DNA from: an uncultured Alphaproteobacteria bacterium
GTDB lineage: Bacteria > Pseudomonadota > Alphaproteobacteria > HIMB59 > GCA-002718135
NCBI GenBank assembly: GCA_902602885.1
Contig: CACKSM010000003.1
Coordinates: 1 to 64,000, forward strand
Direction: 5' to 3'
Length of the DNA stretch: 64,000 bases
Shown piece by piece: positions 1 through 10,041 of this stretch; position 1 is the first letter of the stretch; the number at the start of each line of letters is the position of its first letter. Position numbers and translations under genes: made by a program. A model generated the notes under the pieces. It saw nothing but the letters and a program-made list of their open reading frames with translations, made no database searches and was not told where the DNA came from.

Positions 1-94
1 ATTTTATGTCTTAATTAGTAACAATTTTTTTTTTTAATTGCTAGGTTTCAAGACAAAACTTTCAAGTATAATTAGTTTAAGGTATAATGAAAAT

Positions 95-173
95 GTTGCT
101 TTGCAACTAAGATAATAAATGCTTTGTGCAATAAGTTATTCGGACCCGGGGGCGGTACCCGGCGTCTCCACCA
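95..173 (+). ncRNA. ssrA: Permuted tmRNA acceptor-piece-like RNA (possibly partial or pseudogene)
   Basis: T-arm CCGGG(146-150)/GGCGGTA loop/CCCGG(158-162), acceptor 3' strand CGTCTCC (163-169) and ACCA (170-173). The 3' strand pairs over 7 bp with GGGGACG at 178-184, giving G3:U70 (Ala identity). A 5' hairpin GTTGC-TTT-GCAAC (95-107) follows a TATAAT at 83-88. The expected coding/tag piece is not visible because thyA starts at 202. Confidence 0.6.
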
Positions 174-201
174 ATATGGGGACGAAATAGGTTTGGGAAA
201 G

Positions 202-1032
202 ATGAAACAATACCTAGATGCTCTGAGATATTGTTATGATAATGGCTCTGATGTTGAAAGTAGAGCGGGTGGTGTTAGAAAGTCTTTTGGTTATCAAATG
301 CATTATGATCTATCAAAAGGTTTTCCTGCTATAACGACTAAAAAACTAGCATGGAAATCTGTAGTTTCAGAATTATTGTGGTTCATCGAAGGTTCAGATG
401 ATGAAAGAAGACTTGCTGAAATTTTATACAATGATTCAAGAGGAAATTTAAAAGATAAAAAAACTATTTGGACACAAAATGCTGAAGCAGATTATTGGAA
501 ACCAAAAGCAAGGTTTGAAGGTGATGTTGGTAAAATTTATGGAGTTCAATGGAGAAATTTTAATGGAGAAGATCAAGTCTTAAATTTAATTAAAGGACTC
601 AAAGAAGATCCAAATGGAAGGCGTCATATAATTTCTGCTTGGAACCCTCCAGAAATTAAAAATATGTCATTGCCAGCATGTCATGCATTTTCACAATTTT
701 TTATTTCTAATAACAAATTAAGCTGCCAATTATATCAAAGGTCATGTGACATGTTTTTGGGAGTTCCATTTAATATAGCTAGTTATAGTCTTTTAACTCA
801 CATGTTGGCTAGAGAGTGTAAATTAGAAGTTGGAACTTTTATTCATTCTTTAGGAGATTTTCATATTTATAAAGAACATTTTGAGCAGGTTAGAATCCAA
901 TTAGAAAGAGTGCCTAAAAAATTACCTGAGCTTCAATTCGAAACAAAAGATTTTTTTAAATACAACGTAAATGATTTTAAATTAATAAACTATCAGCATC
1001 ATGAAAAAATTGATGCTCTGATGAATGTTTAA
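202..1032 (+). CDS. thyA: Thymidylate synthase ThyA
   Basis: MKQYLDALRYC... start like other ThyA; LPACHAFSQFF catalytic Cys region, QLYQRSCDMFLGVPFNIASY. Start trimmed from the ORF track (124) to ATG 202. Confidence 0.95.
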   Translation: MKQYLDALRYCYDNGSDVESRAGGVRKSFGYQMHYDLSKGFPAITTKKLAWKSVVSELLWFIEGSDDERRLAEILYNDSRGNLKDKKTIWTQNAEADYWKPKARFEGDVGKIYGVQWRNFNGEDQVLNLIKGLKEDPNGRRHIISAWNPPEIKNMSLPACHAFSQFFISNNKLSCQLYQRSCDMFLGVPFNIASYSLLTHMLARECKLEVGTFIHSLGDFHIYKEHFEQVRIQLERVPKKLPELQFETKDFFKYNVNDFKLINYQHHEKIDALMNV

Positions 1033-2072
1033 TCCAGAGATTTTTTTAAATTTTTAGCAATTGATATAAATTTTTTTGAAATTTCACCATCTGGATTATC
1101 TATCAAAGCAGGTATTCCCTTATCAGATAGAATTCTTAAATTTGTATCAATAGGAATTTCTCCTAAGAAAGGTATGTTAAACTCTTCAGCTTCTTTTTTC
1201 ACACCATCTTTTGAAAATATATAATGTTTTTGATTACAATTATCACATATGAAATAACTCATATTTTCAACAATACCAAGAATATCAACATTTACTTTTT
1301 TAAACATATTTATTCCTTTTCTAGCATCAGTAAGAGCTACATCTTGAGGTGTAGAGATTACAATTGATCCTGAAAGTTTTGAACTTTGAGCCAATGTAAG
1401 CTGAGCATCTCCAGTGCCAGGCGGTAGATCTATTATAAGATAATCTAATTCTCCCCATTCAACTCCATTAAACATTTGCTCTAATGCTTTCATGACCATT
1501 GGTCCTCTCCAAATTGTAGGAGCCTCAGAGTCAAGAATAAAGCCAATAGACATTAATTTTATTCCATAATTTTCTAAAGGAACAAGTTTTTTGTTTTCAT
1601 TCATTATAGGTTTTTTTGAAATACCCATCATTCTAGGAATGCTAGGACCATAAATATCTGCATCAAGTAAACCAATTTTAAGATCTAGTGAGCTTAATAC
1701 AGTAGCGAGATTTACAGAAAATGTTGATTTGCCAACTCCGCCTTTACCACTAGCAATTGCAACAATATTTTTTGCATCAATTTTAAATCTTTTATTATCA
1801 TTATTATTTGTTTTAGTACTCTCTACATCTGAGTTTATAATTACATTCACAGAAAGTACTCCAGAAATTTGCTCAACATTATTTTTAAGCAATCTTGCGA
1901 TATTTAGGTATAAATCTTCTTTTTGACCTTTCACAAGTAAAGAAATGTTTACATTCCCCTCTTTTACTATTGCTGAAATATTTTGATTTTTAGGATCAAA
2001 ACTAAGATTTGTTTCAGGATCACTAAATTTCTTAGAAAATGTGAAAATTAAAGATAAAATTTCATCAGACAT
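1029..2072 (-). CDS. mrp: Mrp/ApbC/NBP35-type P-loop Fe-S carrier ATPase
   Basis: GKGGVGKSTFSVNLA Walker A, DADIYGPSIPRMMG, CDNC motif near the C-terminus, N-terminal MIP18-like region. Confidence 0.93.
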   Translation of the reverse strand: MSDEILSLIFTFSKKFSDPETNLSFDPKNQNISAIVKEGNVNISLLVKGQKEDLYLNIARLLKNNVEQISGVLSVNVIINSDVESTKTNNNDNKRFKIDAKNIVAIASGKGGVGKSTFSVNLATVLSSLDLKIGLLDADIYGPSIPRMMGISKKPIMNENKKLVPLENYGIKLMSIGFILDSEAPTIWRGPMVMKALEQMFNGVEWGELDYLIIDLPPGTGDAQLTLAQSSKLSGSIVISTPQDVALTDARKGINMFKKVNVDILGIVENMSYFICDNCNQKHYIFSKDGVKKEAEEFNIPFLGEIPIDTNLRILSDKGIPALIDNPDGEISKKFISIAKNLKKSLD

Positions 2073-2158
2073 ACTTGATTTTTCCAGATTTACCCAAATA
2101 TTAGTTATTAAATAATATAATTAGTGTTAGTAGATAGAGCCAATATTATCAATAATAT

Positions 2159-3265
2159 ATGAACTGGAATAAAAATAACAACGACAATAATCCTTGGGGA
2201 TCAGGTGGAAATAACAACCCTTGGGGCTCAGGAGGGTCTGGAGACGGTCCAAACAGAAGAGATTTTGAAGATTCAATAAGAAAAGCAAAAGATAGATTTG
2301 GAAACTTTAAATTTGGTGGAAGGCGTAATCTTTCAATTTTTATAATTGTAGCTGTTTTACTGTGGTTAGCTACTGGTTTTTATAGGGTTGAACCTGATGA
2401 ACAGGGTGTAGAACTTTTATTTGGAAGATGGAATGGTCAAACAACTGAGCCTGGATTACATTACTTTTTTCCTACTCCTATCGGTCAAACTGTTACACCT
2501 AAAGTTGAAGTAATTAGAAAAATCAATGTTGGATTTAGAAGCGCAAGTGATCTTGGTTTTGGCTCAAATTCAAATGCAGAGAGAAAAGTTATTGAAGAAA
2601 GTTTAATGCTTACGGGTGACCAAAACATAGCAGACGTTGCATTCACAGTACTCTTCAAAATTAAAGATGCTGGAAATTTTCTATTCAAGCTTAGAAATCC
2701 AGAACTTACCGTAAAGGATATGTCTGAAAGTGTTGTACGTGAAGTCGTCGGTCAAAGAGATCTTCAATTCTTACTTACAGAAGGTCGACAAGAGGTTGAA
2801 CAAGTTGTAAGAAATGAATTACAAATAGTTTTAGATTCTTATGAAAGTGGTGTTTTAATTCAATCAGTTCAGCTTCAAAGTGTTGATCCGCCTGATCAAG
2901 TTATTGATGCTTTCGATGAAGTTCAGAGAGCACGACAAGATAAAGAAAGATTAGTTAACGAAGCAAACACTTACTTGAATAGAATTGTGCCTAATGCTCG
3001 TGGTGAAGCAGCCAAACTTGTTGAAGCTGCTACAGCATATAAAGAGCAGGTAGTTAAACAAGCTGAAGGTGTGGCACAAAACTTTATAGATGTTTACAAT
3101 AGTTATAAAGATGCGAAAGAAGTAACTAAGAGAAGAATTTATTTAGAAACTTTAAGAGAAGTTCTAGAGGGTAAGAACAAAATAATTTTAGATGACACTG
3201 GAAATGGACAAGGTGTAGTTCCTTACCTTCCATTAAATGAACTTAAAAAGTCAGGAAATAATTAA
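2159..3265 (+). CDS. hflK: FtsH protease activity modulator HflK
   Basis: Asn/Gly/Pro-Trp-rich N-terminus, one TM segment, SPFH/band-7 domain; followed by hflC. Confidence 0.93.
   Translation: MNWNKNNNDNNPWGSGGNNNPWGSGGSGDGPNRRDFEDSIRKAKDRFGNFKFGGRRNLSIFIIVAVLLWLATGFYRVEPDEQGVELLFGRWNGQTTEPGLHYFFPTPIGQTVTPKVEVIRKINVGFRSASDLGFGSNSNAERKVIEESLMLTGDQNIADVAFTVLFKIKDAGNFLFKLRNPELTVKDMSESVVREVVGQRDLQFLLTEGRQEVEQVVRNELQIVLDSYESGVLIQSVQLQSVDPPDQVIDAFDEVQRARQDKERLVNEANTYLNRIVPNARGEAAKLVEAATAYKEQVVKQAEGVAQNFIDVYNSYKDAKEVTKRRIYLETLREVLEGKNKIILDDTGNGQGVVPYLPLNELKKSGNN
2183..2236 (+). repeat. Short tandem repeat in HflK N-terminus (DNNPWGSGG/NNNPWGSGG)
   Basis: Two consecutive 9-codon units with diverged synonymous sites. 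Confidence 0.75.
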
Positions 3266-3266
3266 G

Positions 3267-4142
3267 ATGAGATTTAGTGCAAGAAATTTACTAATAGTTT
3301 TATTTTTATTTATTATTTTCCTTACTTTTACTGGAGCTTTTTTTATTGTAAATGAAACTAAGCAAGCTTTAGTGCTTCAATTTGGTGACCCAAGAAAAGT
3401 TGTTACAAAACCTGGCCTTCAATTTAAAATTCCATTTATTCAAGATGCTGTTTTTTTAGATTCTAGATTACTTAATCTCGATCCCCAACCTGAAGAAATG
3501 ATTCTTTCAGATCAAAAAAGGATCATTGTTGATTCATTTGCTAGATACAACATTGTTGATCCTCTAAAGTTTTATCAGACAGTTAGAAATGAAACAACTT
3601 TTTCAGATAGATTTGGAAGAATTATAAATGCGGCAGTTAGAGGTGTAATTGCACAATACTCTTTAACCTCACTATTGAGTGATGAACGTATCAACATTAT
3701 GAATGAAATTGAAAAACAAATCAAAGTTAATGAGGAATCTTTTGGTGTTAAAATTGTAGATATTAGAATTGGAAGAACAGATTTAACCGAACAAGTATCT
3801 AATAACGTTTATCAAAGAATGCGTTCTGAACGTGAAAAAGAAGCAAATTTATTAAGAGCAGAAGGTGAAGAACTTTCTAAAGAAATTGTTGCATCAGCGG
3901 ATAGACAACAAACAGTTATTTTAGCTGAAGCTGAAAGAACATCTTCAATACTAAGAGGTGAAGGAGATGCTGCAAAAAATAGAATACTAGGTGATGCTTA
4001 TAGTCGTGATGAGGAATTTTTTGATTTCTTAAGAACAATGCAAGCTTGTAAAGATACTTTTGGAGATACAGAGATGTCCATGGTAATTGCTCCTGGGGAA
4101 GTTTGTGAAAAATTTTTTGGTGAAATAGATATCCAAAATTAA
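3267..4142 (+). CDS. hflC: Protease modulator HflC
   Basis: MRFSARNLLIVLFLF TM start, band-7 domain, adjacent to hflK. Start trimmed to the ATG after the hflK stop. Confidence 0.93.
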   Translation: MRFSARNLLIVLFLFIIFLTFTGAFFIVNETKQALVLQFGDPRKVVTKPGLQFKIPFIQDAVFLDSRLLNLDPQPEEMILSDQKRIIVDSFARYNIVDPLKFYQTVRNETTFSDRFGRIINAAVRGVIAQYSLTSLLSDERINIMNEIEKQIKVNEESFGVKIVDIRIGRTDLTEQVSNNVYQRMRSEREKEANLLRAEGEELSKEIVASADRQQTVILAEAERTSSILRGEGDAAKNRILGDAYSRDEEFFDFLRTMQACKDTFGDTEMSMVIAPGEVCEKFFGEIDIQN

Positions 4143-4342
4143 TGTTTACAATATTACTAATAAGCATAGGTCTAGTGCTGATCATTGAAGGTGTACTCTA
4201 TTTTTGCTTGGCGAACAATTTAAAGAAATATCTTGATATGCTTTCTCTTATTAATCCACAAACTGTAAAAAATATTAGTTTATTTTTTGCACTACTTGGG
4301 CTTTGCCTTATTTATTTCACGTTCAAATACTATGACAATTAA
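4142..4342 (+). CDS. DUF2065 family small membrane protein
   Basis: 66-aa two-TM protein between hflC and degP, the usual position of DUF2065 in alphaproteobacteria. Confidence 0.75.
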   Translation: MFTILLISIGLVLIIEGVLYFCLANNLKKYLDMLSLINPQTVKNISLFFALLGLCLIYFTFKYYDN

Positions 4343-5705
4343 TATGAGAATTAAATTTATATTCTTAATTTCTATTTTATTTTCGAAACCATTACTTGCA
4401 GTACCTGAGAGTTTTGCTGATTTAGTAGAACAATTATCTCCCGCAGTAGTTAGCATTGCATCAACCACTATTGTTGAAAATAATAACCAAAATCAAATAC
4501 CACAATTTCCAGAGGGATCTCCTTTTGATGATTTTTTTAAAGAATATTTTGATCGTGATCAAAGACGATCACAACGACCAATGACAGGACTTGGCTCAGG
4601 TTTTATAATAAGTGAAGATGGTATAGTTGTTACAAATAATCATGTAATTGAAGGAGCTGATGAAATAACTGTTATTCTAAATGATGAAACAGAGTTTACA
4701 GCTGAATTACTTGGAAGAGATCCTAAAGCAGACATAGCAGTATTGAAAATTGATCCAAAAAACAAAAAACTTACATATGTTGGTTGGGGAGACTCAGATA
4801 AGATGAGAGTTGGAGATTGGTCAATTGCAATTGGAAACCCTCTTGGTTTGGGAGGAACTGTCACAGCAGGAATTATATCTGCAATCTCAAGAGATTTAGG
4901 TAGTGGGCCATATGTTAAATTTTTACAAACTGATGCATCTATCAATCGTGGTAATTCCGGTGGACCATTATTTAATTTAGATGGAGATGTAATAGGAATC
5001 AATACGGCAATTGTTTCGCAAACAGGTGGAAGTATTGGTTTAGGATTTGCAATACCTGCGAACAGTGCCAAAAAAATAGTACAACAATTAAAAGATTTTG
5101 GAAAAACTAAGAGAGGTTGGTTAGGTGTACAAATTCAACCTGTTACAAAGGATTTTGCGGAAAGTCTTGGTTTACCTGATCAAAAAGGTGCATTCATATC
5201 CAATGTCAATCCTAATGGTCCTTCAAAAACTGCTGGATTAGAACCGGGCGATGTAATTTTAAAATTTAATAATATAGAAATTAAAAAGATGCCTGATCTA
5301 CCAAGAGTTGTTGCAGAGTCAGATGTAGGCTCGACTGCAATATTAGAAGTTTGGAGAAAAAATAAAAAAATCCGTATTGAGGTAATATTAGGAGAATTAC
5401 CTGGAGAGGTAGTTACGGAAAGAAAAATAACTACAAAAATTGAAAAAAATTTAAAAATTGAATCTTTAGGAATTACTATTGAAGATCATGAAAGTGGAGT
5501 TAAAGTAATTTCAATTGACGATACTGATAGTAGTTTACAAAATGGAGACATAATCGCAGAAGTTAATAGAGAGGTTATTAGCAATATGAATTCATTTGAA
5601 GAATTGGTAAATTCCTTAGAAAAAACAGGCAGATCCTCATTATTACTAAAAATAATTAGAGATGATGAGCAAAATTGGGTAACAATTAAATTTAAGAATA
5701 ATTGA
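4332..5705 (+). CDS. degP: DegP/HtrA-family periplasmic serine protease (DegQ-type)
   Basis: Signal peptide, GNSGGPL catalytic Ser motif, TNNHVIEGAD, two PDZ regions. Start chosen at MTINMRIKF. Confidence 0.93.
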   Translation: MTINMRIKFIFLISILFSKPLLAVPESFADLVEQLSPAVVSIASTTIVENNNQNQIPQFPEGSPFDDFFKEYFDRDQRRSQRPMTGLGSGFIISEDGIVVTNNHVIEGADEITVILNDETEFTAELLGRDPKADIAVLKIDPKNKKLTYVGWGDSDKMRVGDWSIAIGNPLGLGGTVTAGIISAISRDLGSGPYVKFLQTDASINRGNSGGPLFNLDGDVIGINTAIVSQTGGSIGLGFAIPANSAKKIVQQLKDFGKTKRGWLGVQIQPVTKDFAESLGLPDQKGAFISNVNPNGPSKTAGLEPGDVILKFNNIEIKKMPDLPRVVAESDVGSTAILEVWRKNKKIRIEVILGELPGEVVTERKITTKIEKNLKIESLGITIEDHESGVKVISIDDTDSSLQNGDIIAEVNREVISNMNSFEELVNSLEKTGRSSLLLKIIRDDEQNWVTIKFKNN

Positions 5706-6625
5706 AAACTCAAATCTATTTTATATTAGGCCCAACTGCATCAGGAAAATCAAAATTTGCTTTAAGTCTAGCGAACAAACTAAATGGTGAAATTATAAAT
5801 GCAGATAGTATGCAGATTTATAATGAGTTAAATATCTTAACTGCTAGACCAACTATAAATGATCAAAAAAAAATTAATCATCATCTTTATGGATTTGTAA
5901 AAGGTGATGTTAGATTTAATGTTCAAAAATGGTGTGAGGAAGCATCAAAAAAAATTAATTATTTAGTTGATAAAAATATAACACCTATTTTAGTTGGGGG
6001 GACAGGTCTTTACATAGAATCTTTAATTAATGGAATAGTTTCAATTCCATCTATTCCAGAAAAAGTAAAAATAGAATCAGAAAAAATGATTTTAAAAATT
6101 GGTAAGGAAAATTTTTATAATTTAGTTAAAGAGCTTGACAGTGATGCAATGATTAATATTGCGCCTAACGATATTCAAAGAATAAGAAGAATATGGGAAG
6201 TAAATATTTTTACTAAGAAAAAATTTAGTTACTGGAAAAAAAGTAAAAATAAAAATTTTATTAATTTAAAAAATTACAAAATATTATTATTTCTTCCAGA
6301 TAGAAAAGAAAACTATAGAAGAGTAGATAATAGAACACACTTAATGATGGAAGATGGTGCGATAGAGGAAGTCAAAAATTTGCTAAAATTAAATTATAAT
6401 AATAGTTTACCAATAATGAAAGCGCACGGAGTTCCTGAAATTCAATCTTATCTTAATAACGAAATATCAATGGCGGAATGTATTTCTAAAATACAGCAAG
6501 TAACAAGAAACTATGTAAAAAGACAACATACTTGGTGGAGATCTTCAAATCTTAATATTTTTAAAAAATTTAATCAATTTCCTGATGAAATTGACTTAAA
6601 ATCCATTAATTTAGAGCAAAATTGA
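5702..6625 (+). CDS. miaA: tRNA dimethylallyltransferase MiaA
   Basis: GPTASGKSKFAL P-loop, NADSMQIY; TTG start overlapping the degP TGA stop. Confidence 0.93.
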   Translation: MKTQIYFILGPTASGKSKFALSLANKLNGEIINADSMQIYNELNILTARPTINDQKKINHHLYGFVKGDVRFNVQKWCEEASKKINYLVDKNITPILVGGTGLYIESLINGIVSIPSIPEKVKIESEKMILKIGKENFYNLVKELDSDAMINIAPNDIQRIRRIWEVNIFTKKKFSYWKKSKNKNFINLKNYKILLFLPDRKENYRRVDNRTHLMMEDGAIEEVKNLLKLNYNNSLPIMKAHGVPEIQSYLNNEISMAECISKIQQVTRNYVKRQHTWWRSSNLNIFKKFNQFPDEIDLKSINLEQN

Positions 6626-6633
6626 ACTAATTT

Positions 6634-6674
6634 ATTGATTTTATTTTATCCACAGCCTATGAGCTAAAATCAAT
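6634..6674 (+). promoter_or_regulatory. Hairpin enclosing the ilvB start codon (10-bp stem)
   Basis: ATTGATTTTA (6634-6643) is the reverse complement of TAAAATCAAT (6665-6674); ilvB ATG is 6673-6675. Confidence 0.4.
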
Positions 6675-8438
6675 GAATAATGAAATAACAGGTGCTGAAA
6701 TTGTCTTAAAAAGCTTAGCCGAACAAGGCGTAGAAGTTGTATTTGGATATCCTGGTGGCGCGGTATTACCCATATACGACACTTTATTTAAACAGAATTC
6801 AATTAAGCACGTTTTAGTAAGACAAGAGGGTGGTGCTATACATGCAGCTGAAGGTTATGCTAGGTCGACTGGTAAAACTGGAGTAGTTCTTGTTACATCA
6901 GGACCTGGTGCAACTAATGTTGTAACTGGTTTAACTGATGCAATGATGGATAGTGTACCTATTGTATGTATAACTGGACAGGTACCTCAACACTTAATTG
7001 GCAGTGATGCATTTCAAGAATGTGACACGACAGGCATAACGAGACCATGTACTAAACATAATTACTTAGTTAAGGATGTTAATAAATTATCTTCTGTATT
7101 TCATGAAGCATTTACCATTGCTCAAAATGGAAGACCAGGTCCTGTATTAATTGATATACCTAAAGATGTTCAATTTGCTTCAGGAACTTATGAAGAAAAA
7201 AATAAAATTATTATTCCCTCTCATAGATTGTTTGAACCAAGTCCTGATTTTGAAAAAAATAAAATTGAAGAAGCAGTAGAATTAATCTCAAAAGCTAAAA
7301 AACCAATTTTTTATATTGGTGGTGGATGTATTAATTCTGGTCCAACAGCTTCAAAATTAGTTAGAGAATTTATAAATATGGTTGGGTCACCAGTAACAAT
7401 GACATTAATGGGTCTGGGAGTTGTAGGTTCATCAGATAAATACTCACTTGGTATGCTTGGAATGCATGGAATGTACGAAGCTAATATGGCTATGCATGAA
7501 TGTGATGTAATGATTAATATCGGTGCAAGATTTGATGATAGAGTTACAGGAAGACTTGATGCTTTCTCACCTAACTCAAAGAAAATTCATATTGATATTG
7601 ATGAAAGTAATATCAACAAAACAATAAATGTTGATGTTCCAATAATAGGTGATGTTAAACAAGTTGTCGAAAAAATGATTTCGATTTGGAAAGACAAAAA
7701 ATATAAAATAGATATTGATTCATTAAAATTGTGGTGGGATAAAATTAATAAATGGAAAGAAGTAGACTGCTTAAACTACAATAATGAAGGTAAACAGATT
7801 AAACCTCAGTATGCGGTCCAAAGACTCTATGAATTAACAAAAAATACAAAAACATTTATTACTACTGAAGTGGGTCAGCATCAAATGTGGGCTGCTCAAT
7901 TCTATAAATTTGAGGAACCAAACAGATGGCTTACATCAGGTGGTTTAGGAACTATGGGATATGGTTTTCCTGCTGCTATTGGAGCTCAAATTGGACATCC
8001 AGATGCTCTAGTAGTAGATATAGCAGGAGATGCCTCTATACTAATGAACATTCAAGAAATGAGTACTGCTGTTCAATATAGATTACCTGTAAAAATATTT
8101 ATTTTAAACAATGAATACATGGGAATGGTAAGACAATGGCAAGAACTTTTACATGGTGGAAGATATTCTGAAAGTTATACTGATAGCTTGCCTGATTTTG
8201 TTAAATTAGCTGAAAGTTATAAAGCTGTTGGTTTAAGAGCAAAAACAACTGATGAACTTGATGATGTTATAACTCAAATGATAGAAACAAAAAATACAGT
8301 AATAGCAGATATTTGGGTTACTAAAGAAGAAAATTGCTTCCCAATGATTCAAAGTGGTTCTGCTCATAATGAAATGATGTTAAGTAAAGATCAAAAACAA
8401 GATAAAAAATCAGCCGAAAAAGGAAAAATTTTAGTTTA

Positions 8439-8439
<1 letters not shown>
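6673..8439 (+). CDS. ilvB: Acetolactate synthase large subunit
   Basis: TPP-enzyme; EGGAIHAAEGYARSTGKTGVVLVTSGPGATN, GDASILMNIQEM. Confidence 0.96.
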
Positions 8440-10000
<1,561 letters not shown>

Positions 10001-10029
10001 ATGAAAGTTTAATAAAATTTTTATTAGTG

Positions 10030-10035
10030 TATAAT
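10030..10035 (+). promoter_or_regulatory. Candidate -10 box (TATAAT) directly before leuA
   Basis: TATAAT followed by 6 nt then ATG; predicted leaderless start. Confidence 0.4.
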
Positions 10036-10041
10036 TATTAA

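Noticed and set aside
26-37. T-rich run near the left edge as an intrinsic terminator
   Set aside because: Only a weak CAATT/AATTG flanking repeat is present and the upstream gene is outside the window, so it cannot be assigned.
141-173. 3' half of an ordinary tRNA
   Set aside because: T-loop GGCGGTA is not a canonical TTCRANY loop, and no anticodon or D arm precedes it. Pairing with the downstream GGGGACG fits permuted tmRNA better.
1729-1926. Track ORF opposite mrp (and similar shadow ORFs: 2485-2688 -, 3916-4185 -, 4640-5071 -, 5486-5713 -, 8955-9140 -, 9950-10153 -, 10422-10622 -, 11076-11363 -, 11595-11816 -, 11713-11895 -, 13885-14109 -)
   Set aside because: They lie antisense within strongly supported genes, have low-complexity translations and show no domain signals.
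6646-6654. Perfect DnaA-box-like TTATCCACA upstream of ilvB
   Set aside because: Single copy with no cluster, DUE or oriC-associated genes nearby. In AT-rich DNA about one copy per window this size is expected by chance.
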